From: Elusimicrobiota bacterium
GTDB taxonomy: Bacteria; Elusimicrobiota; Elusimicrobia; UBA1565
Direction of reading: 5' to 3'
DNA: 61,223 nucleotides
Assembly: GCA_016218495.1 (NCBI GenBank)
Contig: JACRDU010000065.1
Location: forward strand, 1 to 61,223
Of this stretch, positions 26,349 through 35,007 are shown one piece after another. The notes under the pieces are model-generated. The model saw only the letters and a program-made list of their open reading frames with translations. It was not told where the DNA came from and ran no database searches. A program made the position numbers and the translations under genes. Position 1 is the first letter of the stretch. Every line of letters starts with the position of its first letter.

Positions 26349-27937
26349 AACTCCGTCGTGACCCCTATGCTGACGCTCTTCTCGCGGAAGTTGCGCGCGT
26401 TGGTCGAGAACGAATAGCCGTTATAGGTGCCGCGCGCGAAGAGGGTGTGGCTGCCCCAGGACTCCTTGAACGGCGGCTTCCAATAGAGTGCCCCTGAGCC
26501 GAACAGCTTCGACGAGCTCTCCCCCGTCTCCTTCACCACCCGGTTGGAGCCCACGCGGAAGTCGCTGGTCACCTTGGAGCCCGGCGCGTCGATGCCCAGG
26601 CCCAGCGAGTAGTCGTAGATCTTGTCCGTGGTCAGCGCCAGTTCGTCGCGCGAGTACCAGACGCCGGCGGCGGCCGAGGGCCGGAGGGCCTTGTCGTCGA
26701 GCTCGATGCGGGAGTTGAGCGAGGTGTTGAGCACGATTTCGTCCGAGTCCCGGACCGCGGCCTTGGTCCGGTAGCGGGTGTAGCCCAGCGTCGTGTTGCT
26801 GTCCACCGGGCCGAATCGGTCCCGGAACCCGGTGTTGAAGTAATGGTCGGCCCCGCTGGTGCTGCCGCCGTACTTGCGGTCGAAGCGGTAGGAGAAGTCC
26901 CCGGCCGAGAACGGCCGCCCGGGCAGCAGGCGCGTGCGCGAAACCGACGCCTCGGGCTTGAAGCTCGAGGTCGTGAAGGCGCTGTTGCCCCCCAGGTTGT
27001 TGCGGAACCAGAGGAAGCCGAAATTGAAGGTCCAGCGCTTGGTGGGCTTGTAGCGCCAGGTGGCCTTTCCCTTGCGGCGGTCCGGGGTGGCCGAGCCGAA
27101 GGCCGAGTAGAACGACGGCCGTACGTTCTCGTAGGTCAGGGCCACGCGGCTGGGACCGCCGTCCCCGACCAGCTCCAGGCGCGAGGCGCTGCCCTTGGAC
27201 TTCCGATAGGCGGAGGTGGTGTCGGGGGACATCTCGCTCTCCGAGCTGGAGAGCTCGTCGGTGGCGGTCAGGCCGGGGATGGGGGAGTAGGAGAAGTCCC
27301 CGGTGTAGTTCCGGGCGTTGTAGAGGGCGTCCGAGGTGTTCTGCCGGTCGCCGTCCTTCGCGGTCAGGACGCTGCCCGCCACCCAGAGCTCGCGCAGCAC
27401 GGTCTGCTTGATGCGCCCGCCGCCGCCCTGGCGCCGGACCGTCCGGGTCTGTTCGTCGCGCCACCAGGCGTCCCAGCGCGGCACGGCCCAGCCGAACACG
27501 CCCGACACCTCGGGGAGATAGGAGCCCTCCTTCTGGAACCGGTAGGAGGCTCCCTTCAGCGGCGTGGCCAGCGCGTACTGGGAATAGGATTCAAAGGTGT
27601 CGCCCACCTGCACGGTGTGCATGCCGTTGGAGAGGCGGCCCTGGGCGTTGGTCAGGGACCAGGACTTGGGGTCGTTGCGCAGATCGTCGGTGCCCTTGAT
27701 GCCGGTGTTGAGGCCGTAGTCCCAGCCCGCCTTCTTGCCGGAGGCGTTGAGGTTGAGGACGTCGAGGTAGCGCCAGCGGTCGCTCAGGGAGGAGGAGGCC
27801 CGGCCGGGGCCCTCGATGTCGTTGTGGACGGCGGAGAACTCATGGGAGGCGTGGAATTCGAAGGCCTCCGAGGCCCAGGATGTCCCCGGACAGGCGGCGA
27901 TGGCCGCGGCCAGGACGGCGCTGATGGTCTGCTTCAT
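26345..27937 (-). CDS. Probable outer-membrane beta-barrel protein
   Basis: A 530-residue exported protein: signal peptide about 1-22 (ending SWASE), then many alternating, aromatic-rich strands, and a C-terminal residue Phe (VTTEF), as in many BAM-assembled outer-membrane proteins. No recognised family motif. It has an SD (GGGAGAG) before the ATG and follows the large repeat-containing gene by 19 bp, so it is the last gene of the three-gene minus-strand surface operon. A pore or anchor for the two other secreted proteins is possible but only contextual. Confidence 0.7.
   Translation of the reverse strand: MKQTISAVLAAAIAACPGTSWASEAFEFHASHEFSAVHNDIEGPGRASSSLSDRWRYLDVLNLNASGKKAGWDYGLNTGIKGTDDLRNDPKSWSLTNAQGRLSNGMHTVQVGDTFESYSQYALATPLKGASYRFQKEGSYLPEVSGVFGWAVPRWDAWWRDEQTRTVRRQGGGGRIKQTVLRELWVAGSVLTAKDGDRQNTSDALYNARNYTGDFSYSPIPGLTATDELSSSESEMSPDTTSAYRKSKGSASRLELVGDGGPSRVALTYENVRPSFYSAFGSATPDRRKGKATWRYKPTKRWTFNFGFLWFRNNLGGNSAFTTSSFKPEASVSRTRLLPGRPFSAGDFSYRFDRKYGGSTSGADHYFNTGFRDRFGPVDSNTTLGYTRYRTKAAVRDSDEIVLNTSLNSRIELDDKALRPSAAAGVWYSRDELALTTDKIYDYSLGLGIDAPGSKVTSDFRVGSNRVVKETGESSSKLFGSGALYWKPPFKESWGSHTLFARGTYNGYSFSTNARNFREKSVSIGVTTEF
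26347..26363 (+). repeat. 17-bp direct repeat, right copy
   Basis: Second copy of the 17-mer at 24189-24205, in the same orientation. On the minus strand it encodes the last residues of the barrel protein. Confidence 0.6.
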
Positions 27938-27956
27938 GATTCTCTCCCCGTGGTGC

Positions 27957-29519
27957 TCACTCGAAATACCAGAAGTTCCCCTGAAGGGTCCGGCTGATGA
28001 CGGCTTTTCCGTTCTCCACCGCCACCTCTTCGTCGACGTTGGAGCGTTCCTCGTGCTTGAGGTTCTGCGCGAAGATGCGGCCGACGATGGTCATCTCGTA
28101 GCTCGAGCGCCAGCGGCCCGGCTTGATGCGGTTGAGCTTGAGGTTGGCGATGGTGCATTTGACGTCGTTGAAGACGCGGAAGGTGTTGCTGAGGGAGCCC
28201 TGGAGGTCGCTGATGCTCGAGCCGTCCCCGGACTCCCACTCGGCGTCGATGTAGCGCAGGACCTGGGAGACGCTCCGGCCTTCGTAGGCCTTGGCGAAGT
28301 CGGCGTACATCTGGCGGACGGCGTCCTCCTCGATCTGTTGGGCCGTCTTGGTGTAGCCGATGATGGGGGGACGGGCGGGGGTGATGGCGGTGTCGTCGTC
28401 ATCGTCATCGGCGGGCGTCTGCGTCTTGGGAGGAGTCTTGGGCTGCGTAGGGCCGACGGGAGTCTCTGGCTTCGCAGGAGTCGTAGGCTTGTCGGGTTGC
28501 TGTCCGCCGGGCTGTTGACCGGCCGGCTGCTGTCCCTTTCCGCCTGGCAGTTGACCGCCGGGCTGTTGTCCGCCGGGCAGTTGACCGCCCGGCTGCTGTC
28601 CGCCCGGCTGCTGACCGCCGGGTTGCTGTCCACCGGGCTGTTGCCCGCCGGGTTGCTGTCCACCGGGCTGCTGTCCGCCGGGCTGTTGTCCGCCAGGTTG
28701 CTGACCACCCGGTTGCTGTCCCTTTCCACCGGGCTGTTGTCCGCCGGGTTGCTGTCCGCCGGGCTGTTGCCCACCAGGCTGCTGTCCCTTTCCACCGGGT
28801 TGCTGTCCGCCCGGCTGTTGTCCCATTCCGCCAGGCGGCTGTCCCATTCCACCCGGCTGCTGTCCGCCGCCCATCCCGCCCGGCAAGCCGCCGGAGGTGG
28901 TGGTGCCCGTCTGGGACATGGTCTTGGCCGTCGTGATGGCCCCCTCCATCGGGCCGAACTTGCTCAGGAGGGTGCTCTTGTGGTCCTCGTAGAGATTCCC
29001 GGTCCCCTCGACCTTGCTCTTTAGGGAAGAGACCTCGGATTCGAAGGCGATGACGGCGTTGTAGTCGGCGGCGGCCATCGAGGCGCTGGCCGCGCTGTTC
29101 GCCTTGTTGACCTTCTCCGTCAGGGCGTCGATTTCCGAATCCAGGGCCTTGGCGGCCGCCGCCTTCTTCTTGTACTCCGCGTAGATCTTCGCCTGCCCGG
29201 CAATCGCTGCGCAGTAGGCGTTGATTCCCGTGCCGATGAGGGGGTCCTTCACCTTCGCCGTCTTGATGGGGCCGCAGCCCGGCTTGGTGTGGTCGGCCCA
29301 GAAGTCGGAGTCCGCCAGGGGCTGGCCGAAGTGGACCGCTCCCGTCAGGCGGCCCTGGTAGCCGTCCCCGTCCGCCCCCGTCTTGATATCCACCTTGGCG
29401 ATTTTCGCCGCCTCCGTCGTGAAGTAGCTCGCCTTGAAGAAGCAGCAGCTCTTGCCGAACTCCACGAAGCCCATCCCGGGGCCGATTTCCGCCGGGTTCG
29501 AGAAATAGGAGGGGACCAC
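27957..29519 (-). CDS. Large secreted protein, C-terminal part with Gln/Pro/Gly repeats (frameshifted from upstream ORF)
   Basis: 520 residues from the first in-frame GTG, but convincing coding sequence extends upstream to about 29612, just after a TAA (29613-29615), and joins the preceding ORF if one base is shifted. Order: globular Cys-containing part (GKSCCFF, KPGCGP), a helical coiled-coil-like stretch (about residues 105-190), about twenty Gln-Gln-Pro-Gly-Gly units, an acidic Asp run, and a C-terminal NTF2-like domain (about 400-520) resembling the one in the 31865-33163 protein. Probably exported as part of one protein of about 1300 residues. Function unknown. Confidence 0.7.
   Translation of the reverse strand: MVPSYFSNPAEIGPGMGFVEFGKSCCFFKASYFTTEAAKIAKVDIKTGADGDGYQGRLTGAVHFGQPLADSDFWADHTKPGCGPIKTAKVKDPLIGTGINAYCAAIAGQAKIYAEYKKKAAAAKALDSEIDALTEKVNKANSAASASMAAADYNAVIAFESEVSSLKSKVEGTGNLYEDHKSTLLSKFGPMEGAITTAKTMSQTGTTTSGGLPGGMGGGQQPGGMGQPPGGMGQQPGGQQPGGKGQQPGGQQPGGQQPGGQQPGGKGQQPGGQQPGGQQPGGQQPGGQQPGGQQPGGQQPGGQQPGGQQPGGQLPGGQQPGGQLPGGKGQQPAGQQPGGQQPDKPTTPAKPETPVGPTQPKTPPKTQTPADDDDDDTAITPARPPIIGYTKTAQQIEEDAVRQMYADFAKAYEGRSVSQVLRYIDAEWESGDGSSISDLQGSLSNTFRVFNDVKCTIANLKLNRIKPGRWRSSYEMTIVGRIFAQNLKHEERSNVDEEVAVENGKAVISRTLQGNFWYFE
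28493..28890 (-). repeat. 15-bp coding minisatellite (Gln-Gln-Pro-Gly-Gly)
   Basis: About twenty tandem copies of a 15-bp unit that reads CAGCAGCCCGGCGGA with silent variation, with a few Met-Gly or Lys-Gly interruptions. The unit is a multiple of three, so copy-number change would lengthen or shorten a flexible linker without shifting the frame. It lies between the coiled-coil and NTF2-like parts of the protein. Confidence 0.9.
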
Positions 29520-29554
29520 GGCCTTGATATAGTCCTCGACGCCTAGGTTGTAGG

Positions 29555-31861
29555 TCAGGTCGAGGGATTGGATGCCGGTGGCCCGGAGCCTGGCGATGAG
29601 GCCGCCTTCGTCTTAGCCAGGGACTCCGTGTTGAGGTAGCGCTTCGGGTCGGCGGCCATGGCGGGGCATTCCATCGCGCCTTCCCCGGCCGAGTAGACGT
29701 AGCCGGGGACCGCTTCGCTGCAGTCGACGGTCCAGCGTGTGACCTGCTCGCGCGGGTGGAGGCGGTAGAGCTCGCCCAGGACGGCCCCGGCGTTCTCGAG
29801 CCGGGCCATCATCTTCTTCTCGGCCGCCAACTGGGCGCCCAGGTCCTCGGAGACCGAGGCCCAATTGGCCCGGATCTGATGCAGCTTGGCGTTCGCCGCT
29901 ATCAGGGCGTTGAGGTGGGCGATGATGGGCTTCGCCCATGCTTCGGCGTCGAGCAGGCCCTGCTTCTCCAGGTCCTTGAGGTGCATCTGCATGAGGATCG
30001 CCGAGGAGTCGTAGGCCTCGCGGGCGATGGCGGCCCGCGCCGACGCAATCTGCTCGACCTGGATCTTGGTCTCGGCCGCCTTGTCGGCCCACTCGATGTT
30101 GAGGTCGAGCTGCGCGATCGTATCGTCCAGCCGGCGCTTCTCGTTCTCGAGGGCCCCGGCATGCTCGCGCAGCGCCCCCCAGAGCGGCCCGAACCAGGTC
30201 CCGTGCTGGACGGCGGCGTAATCGGGCGCCGGCAGCATGTCGCGCGTCAGGCGGGCCCGCAGGGGGACCTCGACCTCGGGCTGAGATGGCAGGCCGCGGA
30301 GGACGTCGGTCAGCGAGTTCTGGATGACGCGCTGGTCCAGCCCCGCGCTGACCTTGCTTATGTCGGACATGATGCGGCCGTAGGTCTCCTGGCTCTTGGC
30401 CCTCAGGAAGCCGTGGTATTTCGAGAGCGATTGGCGGAGGTCGTCGTGCTGGGCCTTGGTGAGGTCCCGGTAGCGGAGCATGTCGGCGTAGTAGTGGGTC
30501 CCCTTGGTGCCTTCGACCCTCCAAGGGACGGCGTCGTAGTCGTCTTGATAGGCCTTGTACTGCTTCTCCCAGTCGGCGGTGATCTGCTTCTCCAGCGCTT
30601 CGTAGGCGGGGGACATCTCGTCCTGGTCCTTCTTCAGCGTGAAGTCCTCGATGGCGGGTTTGAGGCTCTCCAGGGTGAGCGACATCGGATGGAACACCGC
30701 GAAGACGTTGTCGCTGTCCGTGACCGTGTGAGCTTTGCCGGCCGCGTCGGTGACCGTGTAGGTGAATTTCTTGCTTTCCTTGGCGATGTCGTCGGCCTTC
30801 CCCTTGGCGTTGCCCATCCCGAGGTGGATGTTCTTGAACTCGTCGATCTTGATGAGGATGCGCAGCTTGTCGTTCTGCACCTTCTGTGCGGCCTCCCGGG
30901 CCTTCTCTTCGGCGATGGTGCGCTCGCGGAGCTTGTCCTCGAGGGCCCAGCGGATGAGCTTGGTCGACTCCTCCTGGGCCTTCATGTCGTCGAGGGCTTT
31001 GCGGCGGATGGCCAGGAACTCGCTCTTGATGGCGGCCTTCATGTCGGCGGCGCCTTTGGGGGTCTTGGAGAAGGTGAAGTGGCCGGCCTCGATGTTGAAG
31101 TTCTCCCATTCCTCGTCGACCTCGGCGGAGACCTGGCCTTCGGAGGACTTCACGAGCCACTTGAGGAACTTTTCGGGCTCGGACTTCGCGTTGAACAGGG
31201 TCTCGACGATGCCTTCCTTGGCCGCCTCGTTGGCGTAGGCGATGACATAGTCGAGCAGGGCCTGGGTGAAGTCCGCGCCGAGCTTGATCCAGGAATAGCC
31301 CGGGATGAAGTACTCGCCGAGCTTCTCGGCGATGGCGCCGCCGATGACCTTGACCCCGGCCATCGGGCCTTCCTTGGCCATCGTGCCGACGGCCGTGCCG
31401 GTCAGCTCGGCGGCGCTGTAGAGGCTCTTGACGGCGCTGATGCGGGTGTCGACCAGCGCGGCGACCCGGCTGTCGAGCAGCGCGCGGTTCACCTGCACGC
31501 CGGTCTTGGCGGCCCCCTCGAGCAGGGGCTTGGCCACTTCGGTGTAGGTGTAGTACTGGACGCTCTTGGTCAGGACGGCTTCCATCGCTTCGTTGACGAC
31601 CTTCACATCCGCGGCGATGACGTGTTCGGTGACGCGCTCCGATGCCTTGTCCTTGATGTAGGCGATTTTCTCAGCGTCCGTCATCGACTTCATGGCGGCG
31701 ACATCGGCGAGATAGTTCGTCATCTGGCCGATGATGAGGTTCGCCGCGCGGACGGTTTCTTCAGCCGGCTTGTCCTCGGAGGGGTGCTCGTCGAGCGCGG
31801 CCGCCCTCCCCGGGAGGAGGGCGCACAGCGCGGCGCAGAGCAGGACGGCCGGTCGCTTCAC
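29555..31861 (-). CDS. Large secreted helical protein, N-terminal part (frameshifted)
   Basis: A 768-residue open frame starting at GTG 31861, 3 bp after the previous gene. Signal peptide about 1-22 (ending AAALDE). The rest is largely alpha-helical and charged, with coiled-coil-like stretches around 255-350 and 560-690, and one Cys pair near 720-735 (VDCSEAV, MECPAM). The last about 16 residues (after ESLAKTKA) look like out-of-frame sequence, while the -1 frame continues with good protein (GLIARLRATGIQSLDLTYN), so the gene is broken by an indel near 29600-29615. I do not recognise a family. Confidence 0.72.
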   Translation of the reverse strand: MKRPAVLLCAALCALLPGRAAALDEHPSEDKPAEETVRAANLIIGQMTNYLADVAAMKSMTDAEKIAYIKDKASERVTEHVIAADVKVVNEAMEAVLTKSVQYYTYTEVAKPLLEGAAKTGVQVNRALLDSRVAALVDTRISAVKSLYSAAELTGTAVGTMAKEGPMAGVKVIGGAIAEKLGEYFIPGYSWIKLGADFTQALLDYVIAYANEAAKEGIVETLFNAKSEPEKFLKWLVKSSEGQVSAEVDEEWENFNIEAGHFTFSKTPKGAADMKAAIKSEFLAIRRKALDDMKAQEESTKLIRWALEDKLRERTIAEEKAREAAQKVQNDKLRILIKIDEFKNIHLGMGNAKGKADDIAKESKKFTYTVTDAAGKAHTVTDSDNVFAVFHPMSLTLESLKPAIEDFTLKKDQDEMSPAYEALEKQITADWEKQYKAYQDDYDAVPWRVEGTKGTHYYADMLRYRDLTKAQHDDLRQSLSKYHGFLRAKSQETYGRIMSDISKVSAGLDQRVIQNSLTDVLRGLPSQPEVEVPLRARLTRDMLPAPDYAAVQHGTWFGPLWGALREHAGALENEKRRLDDTIAQLDLNIEWADKAAETKIQVEQIASARAAIAREAYDSSAILMQMHLKDLEKQGLLDAEAWAKPIIAHLNALIAANAKLHQIRANWASVSEDLGAQLAAEKKMMARLENAGAVLGELYRLHPREQVTRWTVDCSEAVPGYVYSAGEGAMECPAMAADPKRYLNTESLAKTKAASSPGSGPPASNPST

Positions 31862-31864
31862 GGG

Positions 31865-33163
31865 CTAGAACGTGCGCGCGCCGGAGGGCTGGTACTTGTA
31901 GCGGATGACGATGGAGACCCCGGCGTTGATGGTCGTGATGGACAGCACGCCGTACTTCTGGCCCGTGGTATAGAACTCGTAGCCGCCCGTCGCGGCCAGG
32001 GCCGCGTTGTCGTTGGCGGCGCTGGTCGTGTAGCCGGAGCTCTGGTCGCTGGCCGAGGTGATGTTGTCCACATTGGTCCCGAGGCCGATGGCGCGGTACT
32101 TCGTCCCCGTGCGGAACACGAGGAAGCCGGGGCCGCCGGCGTTGTAGGCGATGTCCGCCCCGTTGGGGATGGGGGGGTTCCCGATGACCGACGCGTCGGA
32201 GAACCGGAACCCCTGCGCCGCCGGGATGGTGGCGTTGGCGGCGGCGACCGCTACGCCGCTGCCGCCTCCCTCGGTGCCTAGGGTCCCCGGGTCGACGGTC
32301 GTCACGGCCCCCGTGTCGTCGACGGCGATGACCGGCGCGTCGTTGCCCGGCTGGGTCCCGGTGGCGACCTCGGAGGCGTCGCTCACCCCGAAGATGAGCG
32401 GGTTCTTCATGCTGTAGACCTTAGGCACGGAATCGCCGGTGCGAAACACGAACTGGGTGGTGCCGGAGTCGGAGACCACCTGCCCGGAGCGCGTCGAGAT
32501 GAGCATGCGGCGGTAGGCGATGGTGACGGCGACGAGGCCGCCGTCGCTGGAGGCCAGGTTGCTGATGGTGTAGGAGAGCTGGATGCCGTCGAAGTTCGTG
32601 AAGTCGGTGCGCACCGCGCGGTCGAGCACGACGGAGTCGCCGGCGAAGTCCTCGGCGACGAGCGCCATGAACTTCGTCGGGTCCTCGGCCTGGTAGGCGG
32701 CGACCAGGGCGTCCAGGGCCCCCTTGACCTCGGAGCGCACGTCGCGCTCGGAGACCGAGAGCTCCTTGGCGGTGGACTGCCAGTCGTTGGTCTTGCCCGA
32801 GGTGTCGGTGACGCGGACCAGGACCTTGTAGACCTTGCCGGATTCGGCCGGGAAGCGCTGCTCGAAGTCCCCGGCTGCGGAAAGAGTGGCCTTCAGCCAC
32901 GAGTCGCCGCCGTCGGCGGTGACCTCGACGAGCCCGATTTTGCCCTTGCGGACCGAAGCCCGTCCCTTGACCACCGCCTGGCCGTCCTTGAGGGTGTTGC
33001 TGTAGACCGTGATGCGCGGTCCCGTCTCATCGAAGGAGACGCCGTTGATGGTGAGGTAGCTCAGGCTGACTTCGTTCCCTGACTGGCCGAAGATCCACCA
33101 GCCGGCCTGGGCGGCCGGGGAGAGGAGGGCCAGGGGGATGAGGAGGAGGAGGCTGCGCATCAT
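31865..33163 (-). CDS. Secreted multidomain protein with NTF2-like domain
   Basis: A 432-residue exported protein, first gene of the minus-strand surface operon. Signal peptide about 1-19 (MMRSLLLLIPLALLSPAAQA). Next comes an Ig-like beta region (about 20-140, with VYKVLVRVTDTSG), then an NTF2/SnoaL-like domain (about 145-245, starting RSEVKGALDALVAAYQ and ending in strands), then a Gly/Ala/Asn-rich beta region to the end. The ATG at 33163 has a GAGGT ribosome-binding site and is preferred to the TTG at 33211. No catalytic motif is evident. Confidence 0.72.
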   Translation of the reverse strand: MMRSLLLLIPLALLSPAAQAGWWIFGQSGNEVSLSYLTINGVSFDETGPRITVYSNTLKDGQAVVKGRASVRKGKIGLVEVTADGGDSWLKATLSAAGDFEQRFPAESGKVYKVLVRVTDTSGKTNDWQSTAKELSVSERDVRSEVKGALDALVAAYQAEDPTKFMALVAEDFAGDSVVLDRAVRTDFTNFDGIQLSYTISNLASSDGGLVAVTIAYRRMLISTRSGQVVSDSGTTQFVFRTGDSVPKVYSMKNPLIFGVSDASEVATGTQPGNDAPVIAVDDTGAVTTVDPGTLGTEGGGSGVAVAAANATIPAAQGFRFSDASVIGNPPIPNGADIAYNAGGPGFLVFRTGTKYRAIGLGTNVDNITSASDQSSGYTTSAANDNAALAATGGYEFYTTGQKYGVLSITTINAGVSIVIRYKYQPSGARTF

Positions 33164-33269
33164 GTGGTTACCTCGGCTTTGCGTATGCAATCCGCTGAGA
33201 TAATGCAACAAGACGGCCGGAGGGGGTGCGGACGCCCGTCAGAATCCTGGATGACGGATTAGGTTTGGA

Positions 33270-34079
33270 TTACCAGGGCTTCTGGCGTTGCGCGGCCTTG
33301 AGCTTCAGGTAGCGCCAGAGGTCTTCCAGGTCCTTGTCGCTCAAGGAGTCGTGGTCCGGCATCTGGGTGTAGCGGAAGGAGGATGCTCTCTTTATAAAGG
33401 CCTTGAGCTGGTCTTTGGGGCGATATTCCGTCACATTCCGGGGGGCGTTCAGGTCGGGTCCGACCTTGCCGCCCTCCTGGTCGAGCCCATGGCACTTGAC
33501 GCAATGGGCCCTGAAGAGCGAGTAGCCCCGCAGTTCCGGGGAACCGGCCTTGGCCCCGGCGGGGGCCAGATGGGGGTAGGCGTCTTCGAAGCGGGTGGTC
33601 TCGACGGCGACGACCTGCCAGGGCCAGGCATAGCCTGCCTCGGGGGTGCGCGCTTTCTCCCAAATGAGGAAGAACGGGGACGGGTCGGCGTTCTTCTCCC
33701 CGACCGGCTCCCAGGCCGGAGCTTTGTCTAGGTCGCGGAAGGCCAGCCAGGCGCCGCCTTCGAGGAGCTTCGCCGTCGCCACGCGCGCGGCGTAGCCGTC
33801 GGCGGCGAGGAAGGCCACTTCGCCGGACGGCGCGTCCCGCCAGTCCTTCCCGTAGAGCGCGTCGAGCAGGGCCGCGGCGGGGAAGGCCTCATAGGGCTTG
33901 GAACGGCCGCCCAGGAAAGGGTTTGGGACCACGACGCGGCTGGTGGCCACGCGCGCGGAGAGCTCGGCGGCGCTGCCCTTCGCCACCACGGCTCCCTTGG
34001 CGCGGGCCTCCAGCACGGGCTCGGCCGCCGAGGCAGGGAGGGCGAAGAGGGCCGACAGCAGCAGGGGCTTAAGGGGCAT
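33270..34079 (-). CDS. Periplasmic monoheme cytochrome c with N-terminal molybdopterin-fold-like domain
   Basis: A 269-residue exported protein. Signal peptide about 1-18. The C-terminal 80 residues form a class I cytochrome c: heme motif CVKCH near residues 193-197 and a likely axial Met in YTQMPDHD near 240. The N-terminal 170 residues, with RVVVPNPFLGGRSKPYEAFP, faintly resemble the sulfite-oxidase/molybdopterin-binding fold seen in small redox proteins, but no cofactor cysteine is obvious. It shares a palindromic -10 region with the divergent CDF transporter gene. It could carry electrons in the periplasm together with the other cytochromes in this window. Confidence 0.78.
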   Translation of the reverse strand: MPLKPLLLSALFALPASAAEPVLEARAKGAVVAKGSAAELSARVATSRVVVPNPFLGGRSKPYEAFPAAALLDALYGKDWRDAPSGEVAFLAADGYAARVATAKLLEGGAWLAFRDLDKAPAWEPVGEKNADPSPFFLIWEKARTPEAGYAWPWQVVAVETTRFEDAYPHLAPAGAKAGSPELRGYSLFRAHCVKCHGLDQEGGKVGPDLNAPRNVTEYRPKDQLKAFIKRASSFRYTQMPDHDSLSDKDLEDLWRYLKLKAAQRQKPW

Positions 34080-34090
34080 GTCGAGACTCT

Positions 34091-34098
34091 AGTATACT
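34091..34098. promoter_or_regulatory. Symmetric bidirectional -10 element
   Basis: AGTATACT at 34091-34098 is its own reverse complement and contains TATACT on each strand. On the plus strand the -10 ends 6 nt before the CDF ATG (34105); on the minus strand it ends 11 nt before the cytochrome ATG (34079). The whole intergenic region is 25 bp, so both promoters must share this element. Confidence 0.6.
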
Positions 34099-34104
34099 CG
34101 CCCC

Positions 34105-35007
34105 ATGGCGGGACATGGCACGGCTCATATCACAAGGGCGCTGACTGCCAACGGCCTCATCGCCCTGGCCAAAGGCGCGGCCGCGGCCGCCACGGGTTCG
34201 GGGGCGATGCTGGCCGAGGCCATCCACAGCGCGGCCGACTGCGGGAACCAGGTGCTCCTCCTCCTAGGCCTGTCGACCGCGCGCAGGGCCCCGACCGAGC
34301 AGCATCCGCTCGGCTACGGCCGCGCGCTCTACTTCTGGTCGTTCATCGTCGCGCTCTTCCTGTTCTCGGCGGGCGGGCTGTTCTCGCTCTATGAGGGCTG
34401 GCACAAGCTCTCCCACCCCGAGCCGCTGACCAAGGTGTGGCTGGGCATCGTAATCCTGGCATTCTCGCTCGTCGTAGAAGGCTGGGCGCTGGCCCAGGCG
34501 GTCTCCGAGCTCAACAAGCGCCGGGGAGAAGTCCCTTTCTGGTCCTACCTCTCCCGGTCCAAGGACTCCGACCTGGTCGTCGTCTTCGGGGAGGACTTCG
34601 CCGCCTGCCTGGGGCTGGCGGCGGCGTTGGCCGCCTTGGCCTTGGCCTGGGCGACCGGCGACCCGATATGGGACGCGCTGGGCAGCATGGCGGTCGGCGC
34701 GGTGCTGGTCGTCGTGGCGGCCTTCCTGGCCGTCGAGGTCCAGTCGCTCATCCTGGGCGAGTCCGCCGACCCCGCCATCGTAGCCAGCGTGCGCGCCGCC
34801 GTAGGCGCCGACCCCCGCCTGGGCAAGGCGGACGAAATCGTCACCCTGCAGCAGGGGCCCGGCGAGGTCCTGGTCGCCCTGAAAATCGCCTGCCGCCCGG
34901 ACCTGCCGGCGGCCGAGCTCTCCTCGGCCGTCAACGAGTTCGAGAAGCGCCTGCGCAAGGAACGGCCCGAGGTGCGCTGGCTGTTCGTCGAGCCGGACCT
35001 GGGCTAG
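34105..35007 (+). CDS. Cation diffusion facilitator (SLC30A9-like) transporter
   Basis: A 300-residue CDF-family metal/proton antiporter. Six hydrophobic segments are visible, with HSAADCGNQ (41-49) at the metal site of TM2, HPLGYGRALYFWSF near 68-81, and the paired EDFAACLG near 171-178 in TM5. The cytoplasmic C-terminal domain (about 210-300) has the expected alpha/beta layout. The HSxxDxxNQ and HPxGYG pattern matches the SLC30A9/COG0053-like subgroup. Substrate is probably Zn, Mn or Co. It is predicted leaderless and its stop shares CTAG with the convergent YeeE-like gene. Confidence 0.88.
   Translation: MAGHGTAHITRALTANGLIALAKGAAAAATGSGAMLAEAIHSAADCGNQVLLLLGLSTARRAPTEQHPLGYGRALYFWSFIVALFLFSAGGLFSLYEGWHKLSHPEPLTKVWLGIVILAFSLVVEGWALAQAVSELNKRRGEVPFWSYLSRSKDSDLVVVFGEDFAACLGLAAALAALALAWATGDPIWDALGSMAVGAVLVVVAAFLAVEVQSLILGESADPAIVASVRAAVGADPRLGKADEIVTLQQGPGEVLVALKIACRPDLPAAELSSAVNEFEKRLRKERPEVRWLFVEPDLG

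Noticed and set aside
26345-27937. Porin-cytochrome conduit with the surface operon
   Set aside because: No heme-binding motif occurs in the operon's secreted proteins, so a direct link to electron export is not supported.
28493-28890. CRISPR array
   Set aside because: Repeats are only 15 bp, contiguous, in frame and without spacers; it is a coding minisatellite.
29756-32281. 841-codon plus-strand open frame opposite the large secreted protein
   Set aside because: The translation is Asp/Gly/Leu/Val-rich shadow sequence; the minus strand has a signal peptide and coherent helical protein.
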